A stretch of 64,000 bases of DNA from Myxococcales bacterium (GTDB lineage Bacteria > Myxococcota_A > Polyangia > Polyangiales > Ga0077539), in contig JAEUKI010000031.1 in assembly GCA_016793325.1 (NCBI GenBank), positions 124,001 to 188,000 on the forward strand. The letters are read 5' to 3'. This document shows, piece after piece, positions 46,935 through 55,601 of this stretch (within the stretch, counting starts at the first letter, position 1; every line of letters starts with the position of its first letter). A model generated the notes under the pieces. That model searched no databases. It was not told the origin of the DNA and was given only the letters and a program-made list of their open reading frames with translations. The position numbers and the translations under genes are program-made.

Positions 46935-47942
46935 CTACGGCGCGATCGGCGTGGTGGGCGCCGCGGCCTCGCGCACGGTGAACGCTAGCTCGATCGGGCC
47001 GCTTCGCCAGAGCGCGCCCACGAGCTCGGGGCTCACGCTGCCGAGGCGCGACTCGGGGATCACCTGCAATCGCGCGGGCCCGCTGTCGCTGAGCTCGACG
47101 CGCACAGGTCCCATCACCTCGCCGTCGACCGCGAGGACGACGCGCGGGTTGCTCTGCTCGTCGCGCAACACGCTCTGCTGCCACGCTTGAAAACGTGGGA
47201 TCTCGTTGAGCTCGAGCGTCGCGTCGAGCATCGGCGCGAGCGTCCTCGGGTCGAGCGTCGCGCGCAGCTCGCTCGTCGCTGGCGCGATCAATCGGTCCGA
47301 GCGAGCGCAGGTCCCTCGGCGCGAGATCGTCCCGTCGGCGCTGCGGTGCGCCGTGTGCAGCCATCGCAGCGTGGGCGGGAGCTCCGCCGCTCGAAAGGCC
47401 GCGAGCAACGGCGCGATTCGCGCGACGCCGTCCGCGTCCGGAGACACCGTCGGCAAGACCTGCTCGGCCTCGACAGGCAGCCAATTGACGCCCGGAATCG
47501 CGGGAGGCTCCGTGAATTTCGGGCAGTTGACCTGCGCGACGAGCTCGACGCGGCCGGTGCGTTCGAGCTGTTCGCGGACGATGGACGCGAGCGTTCCTCG
47601 GCCGATCGCGAAGTTGAGTCGCGCGCCTGTGGGCGTGGCGCTCGCGCGCGGGCTCCAGGTCCCGAGCTCTTCGAGCCGCCGGACGAGCGCCGTGCGAAAC
47701 GCGTCGAGCGCCTGCGGCGTGGCCCTGGTCCGGTCTTCTTCGGCGATGGTCACCTCGAGCGACAACACGCGCAGCGCCGGCGTTCGCGCGCGGCCGGCGT
47801 CGGCGGCCTCTGCTCGCAGCCGCGCGAGCCCCGCGGGGTCGAGCGGAACGATCTCTCCAGGACGCGTCGATGGCGGCGGCTCTCGTCGGCACGCCCCCAT
47901 CGCGACGAGCGCGGCGATGGCCACCGAGGACACGAGTCTCAT
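46935..47942 (-). CDS. Lipoprotein, unknown, upstream of the cytochrome
   Basis: The 335-residue protein has lipobox MGAC followed by Arg, no other known domain and several conserved-looking Pro/Trp motifs (LRWLHTAHRSADGT, IPRFQAWQQSV). The ATG at 47942 is chosen; the frame opens much further upstream but across the divergent ccmE start. It is the likely first gene of the cytochrome operon, divergent from ccmE with an 85-base gap. A role with the cytochrome is inferred from position. Confidence 0.65.
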   Translation of the reverse strand: MRLVSSVAIAALVAMGACRREPPPSTRPGEIVPLDPAGLARLRAEAADAGRARTPALRVLSLEVTIAEEDRTRATPQALDAFRTALVRRLEELGTWSPRASATPTGARLNFAIGRGTLASIVREQLERTGRVELVAQVNCPKFTEPPAIPGVNWLPVEAEQVLPTVSPDADGVARIAPLLAAFRAAELPPTLRWLHTAHRSADGTISRRGTCARSDRLIAPATSELRATLDPRTLAPMLDATLELNEIPRFQAWQQSVLRDEQSNPRVVLAVDGEVMGPVRVELSDSGPARLQVIPESRLGSVSPELVGALWRSGPIELAFTVREAAAPTTPIAP

Positions 47943-48027
47943 GGGCGACACGCTACCATTTGCGCTACCGTCCCTGGCGGAGTCCGCAGGCCGCACCCAT
48001 CGTCCGTCGGTCTCTCCGAGCTTCACC

Positions 48028-48612
48028 ATGACCAATTCGCGCAACGACAATCCTTCGAACGCCGACCACAACGAGCTCGCCGATCCGCACGACGCCGCGG
48101 ATCCACCGGCGGTTTCGACGGCGCCTCGCGCTCCCGCCGCCCGCAAGAAGCGCGCGCCCGTGGGTCAGTGGGTGATGGTCGGGGTGATCCTCGCGGTCGT
48201 CGGGCTCGTGGGCTCGACGTTCAAAGCCGGACAAGGCGCACTCGTGTACAGCAAGTACGTCGACGAGGTGATGGCCGAGCCGTCGCGCTACACGTCGCAA
48301 GGCGAGCTGCGCGTCGAGGGCATGGTCCAGACGGGAACCGTGCAAAACACCACGGGGTCGCGCGAGTTTCGATTTCGCGTCGAGCGCAACGGGCGGTCGA
48401 TGCCGGTGCACTATGTGGGGATCGTTCCCGACACGTTTCGCGAGGGGATCGGCGTGACCGTGCGCGGTCGATTGCTCGCGTCGGGGCAGTTCGAAGCGCG
48501 CGAAGTCGTCGCGAAATGCCCGAGCAAATACGAGATGCGCGCGGCGCAGCAGCGCGGCGAACGGATGCCTGGCGACATGCTCGGGACGCCAGCGCCCGGC
48601 ACCACGCGATAG
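48028..48612 (+). CDS. ccmE: Cytochrome c maturation protein CcmE, CxxxY type
   Basis: The 194-residue protein has a roughly 45-residue charged N-terminal tail, one membrane helix (about 48-66) and the CcmE OB-fold with RVEGMVQTGTVQ and VHYVGIVPDTFREG. The heme-attachment site reads AKCPSKY: the usual HxxxY is replaced by CxxxY, the variant known in Desulfovibrio and archaeal CcmE proteins. It carries heme to apocytochromes. No other ccm genes are in the window. It is divergent from the cytochrome operon, which fits a shared role. Confidence 0.88.
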   Translation: MTNSRNDNPSNADHNELADPHDAADPPAVSTAPRAPAARKKRAPVGQWVMVGVILAVVGLVGSTFKAGQGALVYSKYVDEVMAEPSRYTSQGELRVEGMVQTGTVQNTTGSREFRFRVERNGRSMPVHYVGIVPDTFREGIGVTVRGRLLASGQFEAREVVAKCPSKYEMRAAQQRGERMPGDMLGTPAPGTTR

Positions 48613-48803
48613 CGCACACGACAAACGAGCGGGGCCAACGGGGGGATGAGCGCGCGACCGTCGCCGGTCACCCGCGTGGTGTCGGCAGGGAATTCAGCGG
48701 TGAAATCACTCTCGAGCGCGAGGCGTCGCGGGCGTCACGGAGCGCCGCGACGCTCGCCGAGACCATTGGCACCCCACAATTCAACATCATCGAGCTCGCG
48801 AGG

Positions 48804-49325
48804 CTAGCGGCTCGCGGTGCCTTTGCCCTTTTCGCTCGCGGCAGGGACCTCTTGGCCTTCGTCTTCGCCGACGTCGATGTTCTCGACGCGGATGCCGGTC
48901 TTCTTCGCGAGCGCTGGATCCGCAGTGGATCCCTCTTCGGCGCCGTCGTCCATCTCGACGAGCATCGTGTAGATCGACGCGATGATCGGCATGAACGCCA
49001 CCGGCGCGGTCGCCACCGTCGTCGGCTCCGCCGCGCGCAGGATTCCGCTGATGTCCGTCGCGGGCGCGAAGCGCTGGAGCACCCAATAGAGCCCCGCGCC
49101 GAGCCCGAAGCCGAAGATTCCCTTCAGGATCGATCCGATCCACGCGCCGCTCTTCCACGGCGGTTGGCCAGCGAAGACGCCCGCGAGCATCGTCGCGAGA
49201 CCCGCGAGCAGAAACGCGCCGACGCCGGATACTGCGTGCATTCCGAACGCGTAGAAGAACAACGCGCCCAACGCGCCTGCGATCACGAGCCCCTTGAGCA
49301 GCCCGAGGAGCAGCCTCTTCACCAT
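48804..49325 (-). CDS. Four-helix membrane protein, unknown
   Basis: The 173-residue protein has four hydrophobic segments (about 5-25, 30-50, 60-85, 105-125) and a roughly 45-residue acidic cytoplasmic or periplasmic tail. No family is recognised. It lies 38 bases downstream of the FHA/ATPase-like gene and is probably its co-transcribed partner. Confidence 0.7.
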   Translation of the reverse strand: MVKRLLLGLLKGLVIAGALGALFFYAFGMHAVSGVGAFLLAGLATMLAGVFAGQPPWKSGAWIGSILKGIFGFGLGAGLYWVLQRFAPATDISGILRAAEPTTVATAPVAFMPIIASIYTMLVEMDDGAEEGSTADPALAKKTGIRVENIDVGEDEGQEVPAASEKGKGTASR

Positions 49326-49363
49326 GACGCCTCAACGCTGCCACGCACTGCGCGGCGCGGCAA

Positions 49364-51637
49364 TCACCCACCGAACGATGGGTTGGTTCCTGTGGCGACG
49401 AGCTCGGCCGAAAGTGTGCCGCGGTCTGTGCTACGCGCCACGCGAAGCACGAACAGCTCATCGATGACGACGTGACCGCCGTCGACTCGCGCCTCGCCGA
49501 GAGATGCCACCCGCGCAGAGCCGTCTCCGAGCCGCGCGAGCTGCACGATGAACGGCCGCGTGGCCTGAACGCGCGCGAGCCCTTCGTCCTTCGCGCCCGT
49601 CGCCGCCGCGAGGTGCGCGAGCGCTGTCGAGCCCGACGCGCCGTCGAGCACCGCGATCGATCCCTCGGAGCCTGTGACCATGGTCCCGACGAGCGCGGCC
49701 GCGATGCTGTCGTCGACCTGCGCGAACACCAATCGGTGCGGGCGCAAAGCGTGCGCGAACTCGAGCGAGCGCTTGGGGTCCTTCGTGATCGGAACGACCG
49801 ACACTTCGCGGTGGATCGTCGAGAGCTCCGGGCGTGCTTCGAGGGCCACCACGCGCTCGTTCGTCGCGAGGTGCGCGACGAACGTCCCGAGGAGCGTGCT
49901 TCGCGCGCTGCCGCGCGGGCCGACGATGAACACGTTGCGTCGCGCGTCGAGCGCCATCGTGATCGTGCGCTGCGCTGCGGCCGAGAGGACGCCCGCGGCG
50001 ACGAGCTCGGCGAAGGCGCTCGCGCGGCGCGCGGCTCGCTCGATCGAGATCGAAGGCGCCGCGGCGCCGGGCGCGTACACGACGGTCATGCGCGCGGTTC
50101 CGTGGCCGATCGCGTCGGGCAGGACGCACTCGATGAACGGCTGCTCGCCAACGCGCTGAACGCCCGACGCGTGCAGCAACCGATCGACCGCGGTCGACAC
50201 GGCGGCCGACGACGAGAACCAAAACGGGCTCGCGCCTTCGCCACCACCGCGCCCGACCAGAACGCGGCCCGACGGCGCGACGAGCACCGACGTCACATCG
50301 GGCTCTTCGAGCGCGAGCTCGATGGGTCCTGCGCCGACGAGCTCTGCGACCGCGTCGCGGGTCACGCGCTCGGACGTCACGCCGGTCGGGAGGCTGTCTC
50401 GGCCGCGCGCGAGGTTTTCGACGACGCCCCGGGCACGCGACCGTGCGCCGGCGTCTCCGAGTTGATTCGGGTTGGCGCTGACGCCTGCTTCGAGCGCGTC
50501 TGCGATCACGCTCGCGAGCAACGCTGCGTACTCGTTGCCGGGCGGCGTGGGCTCGACGCTCGCGCGGTGCGCTTGAATGACTTGATCGACGACCTTCGAT
50601 CCGACGGTGATCGTCGGAGCAGACGGGTGCGGTCGCGCGACCGGAGGTTCGACGGGCGCTGGCGCGGGCGCGGGCGTCGGCGGCGGCGGTGGCGCTGTTT
50701 GCGAGACCGCGGGCGGCGCGATCGGCGCGGCGGACGGAGGCGGCGTCGAGGGCTGCTCGGCGGCGGGCTCGTCGACGGGCTCGGGCATCGTGGGCGCCGT
50801 CGCGGGAACAGGCGCCGCAGCGGGCTTCGCGGGCGGCCAGTTGCCGCTCGGGGGCCGGGCAGGACCGGCGCCGCTCGCAGGCGAACGCGCCGCGATGCCG
50901 GGAACCGACGGACGCGCGCCGGGCGGCGGTGAGCCTGCGTTCATCGTGGGAATCGAGCCGGGGCGCGCCGGGCCCGTCGGAGCAACGCCCGGTGACGACG
51001 GCGTCCCGGGTCCCGGTTGCGCAGACGTGGGAGCCACAGGGCGGCTCGAGCTCGCTGCGGGCGACGCGCCGACGCGCGGAACTCCGCTCGGCGGTGAAGG
51101 GTTCTGCTGCTCGCGCTGCTGCATCGCCATCGTCGCCGCGATCGCAGGGCCCGTGCTGAGCGGCTGCGTCTGCATCGCGGCGCGCGGGCCGGCGTTGAGC
51201 GGATTGGCGAACGTCGGGCGACCAACGGGCTCTGGCGCGGGCGGCGGCTGCGACTCGAGCGGCTCTTGATCGAGCGGGATCGGCTCGACCAGCGACGCGC
51301 CCTCTGCAGGAATGTCTCCCGCGTCAGCGTCGTCACCGATGCCCGCCTCGGCGCCTTCGAGCACGAGCACGAAGCTCCCGACGAAGATCTTGTCCCCTGC
51401 GCGCAGCGGCGAAGGGGTCATGATCCGACGGCCGTTGAGGTACGTGCCGTTGGTGCTCTTCAAGTCCACCACGAAGAAGCGCCCGTCTTGCCGGACGACG
51501 CGCGAGTGGCGTTTCGACACATTATTTCCAGGCAAAACGATATCGTTGCCAGGAACTCTCCCGATCGTGACCTCGTCCTTGTCGAACTCGATCTCTTTCG
51601 TGGGCCCACCCTTCTCGCTTACGACGAGCTTGAACAT
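49364..51637 (-). CDS. FHA protein fused to a degenerate CpaF-like ATPase
   Basis: The 757-residue protein starts with a clear FHA phosphothreonine-binding domain (about 1-95; GRVPGNDIVL, SKRHSRVV, NGTYLNG). A Pro/Ala-rich linker of about 250 residues and a CpaF/VirB11-like domain (about 365-750) follow. The P-loop reads GPRGSARST near 572-580, where the invariant Lys of GxxxxGK(S/T) is Arg. The Walker B Glu region reads VFAQVD instead of VGE. ATP hydrolysis is therefore doubtful. The FHA part would recruit phosphorylated partners. It is the first gene of a pair with the membrane protein downstream. Confidence 0.85.
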   Translation of the reverse strand: MFKLVVSEKGGPTKEIEFDKDEVTIGRVPGNDIVLPGNNVSKRHSRVVRQDGRFFVVDLKSTNGTYLNGRRIMTPSPLRAGDKIFVGSFVLVLEGAEAGIGDDADAGDIPAEGASLVEPIPLDQEPLESQPPPAPEPVGRPTFANPLNAGPRAAMQTQPLSTGPAIAATMAMQQREQQNPSPPSGVPRVGASPAASSSRPVAPTSAQPGPGTPSSPGVAPTGPARPGSIPTMNAGSPPPGARPSVPGIAARSPASGAGPARPPSGNWPPAKPAAAPVPATAPTMPEPVDEPAAEQPSTPPPSAAPIAPPAVSQTAPPPPPTPAPAPAPVEPPVARPHPSAPTITVGSKVVDQVIQAHRASVEPTPPGNEYAALLASVIADALEAGVSANPNQLGDAGARSRARGVVENLARGRDSLPTGVTSERVTRDAVAELVGAGPIELALEEPDVTSVLVAPSGRVLVGRGGGEGASPFWFSSSAAVSTAVDRLLHASGVQRVGEQPFIECVLPDAIGHGTARMTVVYAPGAAAPSISIERAARRASAFAELVAAGVLSAAAQRTITMALDARRNVFIVGPRGSARSTLLGTFVAHLATNERVVALEARPELSTIHREVSVVPITKDPKRSLEFAHALRPHRLVFAQVDDSIAAALVGTMVTGSEGSIAVLDGASGSTALAHLAAATGAKDEGLARVQATRPFIVQLARLGDGSARVASLGEARVDGGHVVIDELFVLRVARSTDRGTLSAELVATGTNPSFGG

Positions 51638-51686
51638 CGCGCGCTCTCTCCGGTGCGCGATATCAGAGCCTCTTTGCACCCATCAC

Positions 51687-51692
51687 TGTCAA
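51687..51692 (-). promoter_or_regulatory. Perfect -35 box upstream of the FHA/ATPase gene
   Basis: On the minus strand TTGACA occurs 50 bases before the ATG at 51637, where the ribosome site GGAGAG is also present. A matching -10 box is weak (a CTGATA-like hexamer 19-20 bases further on), so it may be a suboptimal or activated promoter. Confidence 0.3.
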
Positions 51693-51716
51693 GGGTGCTG
51701 TAAGACTTTCGCACGC

Positions 51717-52391
51717 ATGAACGCGCCCCCCACCTTCGACGCGATCCTCTTCGACCTGGACGGGACGCTCGCGGACAGCGCTGGTGACATCGCGCTTGCC
51801 ATCGAGCGCGCGCTCGTGTCCGTGGGCTTGACCCCGCCGAGCGGCCTGCTGGCCGCGGTGGACGGATCGCCGCTCGATGAAATCTTCGCGGCCATCGCTC
51901 CGGGCGCGACGCCGTCGCAGTTCACGCAGTTCGCTGCGGCGTATCGCGAGGCGTACGACGCGCATGGTCATCGGGGGACCGCGCTCTTTCCAGGGGTGAG
52001 GGACACGCTCGAGGCGCTGTCGGCGCTCAGACCGAAGGTTCCCTTGGCCGTGGTCACGACCAAGCGCAGCGCCGTCGCGCGACAGGTGCTCGAGGCGCTC
52101 GACGCAGCGCACTATTTCGAGCGCATCGAAGGCACCGGCGGAACGAGCATCCCCCACAAGCCGTCGCCCGACTTGTTGATCGAGATCTGTCGCACGCTCG
52201 ACGTCGCGCCGTCACGCGCGCTCATGGTGGGAGACACGCTGCGAGACATCCTCGCGGGTCGCCGCGCGGGCATGCGCACCGCGGCCGTCACGTTCGGCAT
52301 GGGAAACAGCGACTCGCTCGTCGCCGCGCGCCCTGACTACGTGCTCGAAGAGTTCGACGAGCTCTTGGTGATCCTCGGCGTGGACGGCTGA
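51717..52391 (+). CDS. HAD-family hydrolase, phosphoglycolate-phosphatase-like
   Basis: The 224-residue HAD protein has the nucleophile motif FDLDGTLADS, the Thr-containing VTTKRS, Lys in HKPSPDL and GDTLRDILAGRRAGM. Its cap domain is of the alpha-helical Gph/PGP type, so a small phosphorylated metabolite such as phosphoglycolate is likely but not shown. It is convergent with the purC-purS gene across a hairpin region. Confidence 0.85.
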   Translation: MNAPPTFDAILFDLDGTLADSAGDIALAIERALVSVGLTPPSGLLAAVDGSPLDEIFAAIAPGATPSQFTQFAAAYREAYDAHGHRGTALFPGVRDTLEALSALRPKVPLAVVTTKRSAVARQVLEALDAAHYFERIEGTGGTSIPHKPSPDLLIEICRTLDVAPSRALMVGDTLRDILAGRRAGMRTAAVTFGMGNSDSLVAARPDYVLEEFDELLVILGVDG

Positions 52392-52396
52392 TCCTA

Positions 52397-52447
52397 AACC
52401 ACGCCACCATTGAGCGTCGTAGAAGTGAGCCGAGCATCGGCGTGGTT
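52397..52447. repeat. Inverted repeat, HAD/purCS intergenic, part 1
   Basis: AACCACGCC at 52397-52405 pairs with GGCGTGGTT at 52439-52447 around 33 bases. It starts 6 bases after the HAD stop. Confidence 0.65.
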
Positions 52448-52458
52448 GAAATCAAGTC

Positions 52459-52511
52459 AAACCGCCACGAATCGATCGAGAAAAGTACGTCGATCGAATG
52501 AGTGGCGGTTT
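52459..52511. terminator. Nested hairpin between convergent genes
   Basis: AAACCGCCAC (52459-52468) pairs with GTGGCGGTTT (52502-52511). Inside it TCGATCGA (52472-52479) pairs with its copy at 52490-52497, leaving a 10-base loop. The two-step stem lies 10 bases from the stop of the minus-strand purC-purS gene and 68 bases from the HAD stop. There is no T-tract, so a bidirectional factor-independent terminator is possible but unproven. Confidence 0.5.
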
Positions 52512-52521
52512 CGCTGAGAAA

Positions 52522-53769
52522 TCACTGCTGAATCACGACTTCGAAGTCCTCGATCACCGGGTTGGCGAGCAGCGAACGCGCGGCCTTCTCGATGCGCTCG
52601 CGCGCCGTCGCTTCGTCCCCGTCGATCTCGAGGTCGATCACCTTGCCGACGCGCACGTCTTTGACGCCGTCGACGCCGAGCGCGCCGAGCCCCTTGCGAA
52701 CGGCCTCGCCCTGCGGGTCGAGCACCTCGCGCTTCAACGTCACATACACTCGCGCTCGCATCGTCGTCTTGCTGCCTTTCTTCTCCAGCGCGCTGGCGCT
52801 GTGGGTCACTCGTGAAAGCGCGGCGGCGATGCGCGCGCGTGGCTCGGCGAGGTCGGGGACGAACTGCGTTCCCGTCACTCGCTCGAACGCTTCGATGTAC
52901 CTGCGCGACGCCTCGACGCGCACGTCGTCCGGGATCACAGGAATGGGCCCGTCGCCCGTGAATCCCTGCGCCGCGAGCCACCGTCGAACGTACTCCTTGT
53001 CGAACGACTCGGGCTCTTCGCCCGCGCGCTGGCGGGCCTCGTACGACGCGGCGAACCAATAGCGCGACGAGTCGGGCGTATGGATCTCGTCCATGAGCAC
53101 GATGCGACCGTCGGGCGCGCGGCCGAACTCGTATTTGGTGTCCACCAAGATCAGCCCGTTCTTCGCGCAGATCTCTTGGCCGCGGGCGAACACCGCGAGC
53201 GCCAGCCGCTCGAGCTCGGCGAAATCGCGCTCGGAGATCACCCCGCGCGCGATGAGCTCGGCGCCCGAGACGCTCTCGTCGTGCCCGCCCTTCGCGGCCT
53301 TGGTGCTCGGCGTCACGATGGGCTTCGGGAGCGGGTCGTTCTTCTTCAAACCGTCGGGCAACGCGTGCCCGCAGAAGGTCCGATCGCCCCGAGAATACGC
53401 TGTCCAAATGCTCGTCGACGTCACCCCCGTGAGGTACGCGCGCACGACGACTTCGAGCGGCAACGGCTCGCACTCGACGCCGATCATCACGTTGGGATCG
53501 GGCACAGACAGCAGGTGACTCGGGCAGACGTCGCGCGTCTTGTCGAACCAAAACGCGGCCATCGCGTTGAGGACCTGGCCCTTGAGCGGGAGCGTCCCGA
53601 GCACGCGATCGAAGGCCGAGATCCTGTCCGTCGTCACGAGGATGCGACGGCCGTCCGCAGTCGTGTAGCAGTCGCGGACCTTGCCCTCGTACTTGCGCCC
53701 CAGCGCTGAAAAGTCCGTTTGTTCGAGTGGGACCGTGAGTGCCTTGCGTAGCAGCGCTTCGTCGACCAT
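52522..53769 (-). CDS. purC: PurC-PurS fusion: SAICAR synthase with PurS domain
   Basis: The 415-residue protein is a standard SAICAR synthetase (about 1-335; [34 protein letters not shown]) with, in the same frame, a complete 79-residue PurS (residues 337-415; [25 protein letters not shown]). PurC makes SAICAR from CAIR and Asp, while PurS is a subunit of the FGAM synthase complex, so two non-consecutive steps are joined. The PurS part begins with its own Met codon (52761) behind an A/G-rich stretch, so free PurS could also be made. Located just after purB. Confidence 0.93.
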   Translation of the reverse strand: MVDEALLRKALTVPLEQTDFSALGRKYEGKVRDCYTTADGRRILVTTDRISAFDRVLGTLPLKGQVLNAMAAFWFDKTRDVCPSHLLSVPDPNVMIGVECEPLPLEVVVRAYLTGVTSTSIWTAYSRGDRTFCGHALPDGLKKNDPLPKPIVTPSTKAAKGGHDESVSGAELIARGVISERDFAELERLALAVFARGQEICAKNGLILVDTKYEFGRAPDGRIVLMDEIHTPDSSRYWFAASYEARQRAGEEPESFDKEYVRRWLAAQGFTGDGPIPVIPDDVRVEASRRYIEAFERVTGTQFVPDLAEPRARIAAALSRVTHSASALEKKGSKTTMRARVYVTLKREVLDPQGEAVRKGLGALGVDGVKDVRVGKVIDLEIDGDEATARERIEKAARSLLANPVIEDFEVVIQQ

Positions 53770-53826
53770 CGCGGGGCGCGACGCTATCACGACGGCGAGC
53801 GCTCGGAAGAATGCCCTACCAGTCGA

Positions 53827-55131
53827 TCAGACCTTGAGCGCGAGCGCTCGGTCGATCAACGCGTCGACGTTGTGCAGCGCGTGCTCGAGCGAAAAGGCTT
53901 CGCGCACCTTCGCTTCGCCGATGCGAGAGACCACGTCGCTGTCCGCGAGGAGGTTGCTCTTGAAGTCGCCCTCGTGCCTCCAGGCCTTCATCGCGTTGCG
54001 TTGAACGAACACGTACGCCTCTTGCCGCGCCATCCCGCTGTGGACGAGCGCGAGCAGCACCGCTTCGCTGGCCCAGAGCCCGCCGGTCTTCTCGAGGTTC
54101 GTCCGCATATTTTCAGGGTACACAACGAGCCCTTCGACGAGCTTTCGGCAGCGCTCGAGCATGAACGCGAGCGTCGTCGTGGCGTCCGGCGCGAGCATGC
54201 GCTCTGCGCTCGAGTGAGAGATGTCTCGCTCGTGCCAGAGGGCCACGTTTTCGAGCGCGGCTCCCGCGTACGCGCGGACCATGCGCGAGAGGCCGCAGAG
54301 GTTCTCGCTGAGGATCGGGTTGCGCTTGTGAGGCATCGCGCTCGATCCCTTTTGTCCGGGCGTGAACGGCTCTTCGGCCTCGAGGACCTCCGTGCGTTGC
54401 CAGTGCCTCACGTTTGTCGCGAAGCGCTCGATGCCCGCGGCCACCACCGCGAGCGCTGAGAAGTACGCCGCGTGCCGATCGCGCGGAACGACCTGCGTCG
54501 GAACCGGCTCGGCGCGCAGCCCGAGCTTCGCGAGCGCGTGCTCTTCGATCGCGGGGGCGAGGTGGGCCATCGTCCCAACGGCGCCGGAGATCGTTCCTAC
54601 GGCGACCTCGTGTCGCGCGGCCGCGAGCCGATCGAGGCCGCGAACGAGCTCGCTGTAGTGCCCCGCGAGCACGAGGCCGAACGTCACGGGTTCTGCGTGA
54701 ATCCCGTGCGAGCGCCCGATCATCACGGTGCGCCTGTGCTCTTCGACGCGCTTTCGAAGCGCAAAAATGAGCCCTCGCAGCCGCGCGTCGAGCAAGTCCA
54801 CAGCGTCGCGCAGCTGGATCGCGAACGATGTGTCGAGCACGTCGCTCGAGGTCATGCCTCGGTGCAGCCACCGCGCAGGCGGCCCCGCGAGCTCTTCGAC
54901 GTGCGTCAGAAACGCGATCACGTCGTGCTTGGTCGTGAGCTCGATCTCGTCCACGCGCGCGGCGTCGAGCACGATCTTCTTGTCGCGGATCTGCGCGGCC
55001 GTCCCCGCAGGGACGATCCCCGCGCCCTCCATCGCTTCACACGCGGCGAGCTCGACGTCGAGCCAGATTGCGAGGCGCCGCTCGGCGCTCCAGAGCTGTG
55101 CAAACTCAGCGGGCGTATAGCGCGGGATCAT
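53827..55131 (-). CDS. purB: Adenylosuccinate lyase
   Basis: The 434-residue lyase contains the superfamily signature GSSAMPHKRNP near residue 259 and MTSSDVLDT. The conserved His of the HGIHAEP segment and the C-terminal helices are present. It acts twice in purine synthesis, on SAICAR (the PurC product) and on adenylosuccinate. The purC-purS gene follows 57 bases downstream on the same strand, so consecutive steps are co-transcribed. Confidence 0.96.
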   Translation of the reverse strand: MIPRYTPAEFAQLWSAERRLAIWLDVELAACEAMEGAGIVPAGTAAQIRDKKIVLDAARVDEIELTTKHDVIAFLTHVEELAGPPARWLHRGMTSSDVLDTSFAIQLRDAVDLLDARLRGLIFALRKRVEEHRRTVMIGRSHGIHAEPVTFGLVLAGHYSELVRGLDRLAAARHEVAVGTISGAVGTMAHLAPAIEEHALAKLGLRAEPVPTQVVPRDRHAAYFSALAVVAAGIERFATNVRHWQRTEVLEAEEPFTPGQKGSSAMPHKRNPILSENLCGLSRMVRAYAGAALENVALWHERDISHSSAERMLAPDATTTLAFMLERCRKLVEGLVVYPENMRTNLEKTGGLWASEAVLLALVHSGMARQEAYVFVQRNAMKAWRHEGDFKSNLLADSDVVSRIGEAKVREAFSLEHALHNVDALIDRALALKV

Positions 55132-55197
55132 CGTGCGCGAGCGTATACACCATCCCCGTACGCCTGCGCGATCGTCACCCCCCCCGCCGCGAGCTCG

Positions 55198-55395
55198 CTA
55201 CGCCGCGATGTCGCGGTAGAAGAGCGTGATCGTCAGGCAGTGAAACTCTTGATCGGACGACTGGGTCACGATCTTGTCGACGACCTCGAGGCCCGGGTTG
55301 GCGCGCAGCCAGCGCGTGATGTTTTCGCCGAGCTCCTCGCGCTCTTTCGCACGAGTGGCCGAGAAGACTTTGGCTCCACTGATCGTTCCCAACAC
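55198..55395 (-). CDS. Small conserved-looking protein, unknown
   Basis: The 65-residue product starts at a GTG (55395) with a strong GGAGGTG ribosome site. It is a mixed alpha/beta protein with a KEREELGENITRWL helix and a final beta strand (FHCLTITLFYRDI). It sits 66 bases upstream of purB on the same strand. Function unknown; composition and ribosome site support it being real. Confidence 0.6.
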   Translation of the reverse strand: MLGTISGAKVFSATRAKEREELGENITRWLRANPGLEVVDKIVTQSSDQEFHCLTITLFYRDIAA

Positions 55396-55601
55396 CGCGA
55401 CACCTCCACGTGGCGCGCGAGCGCGCGCCGTCTGTCAGCGACGCGCGAGCGCGCGACGCTGCTGAACGCAGGACGACTCCGTGTGAACTCGCGCTTCCAC
55501 CAGCGCTCGTCCGCCCGACGCCCTGCAACGCATTCATGCCACCACATCGAGCGCGAGCGCAAAATCGCGGCGCGAGATCTTGTCGCTCGCGCGCGCTTCT
55601 G

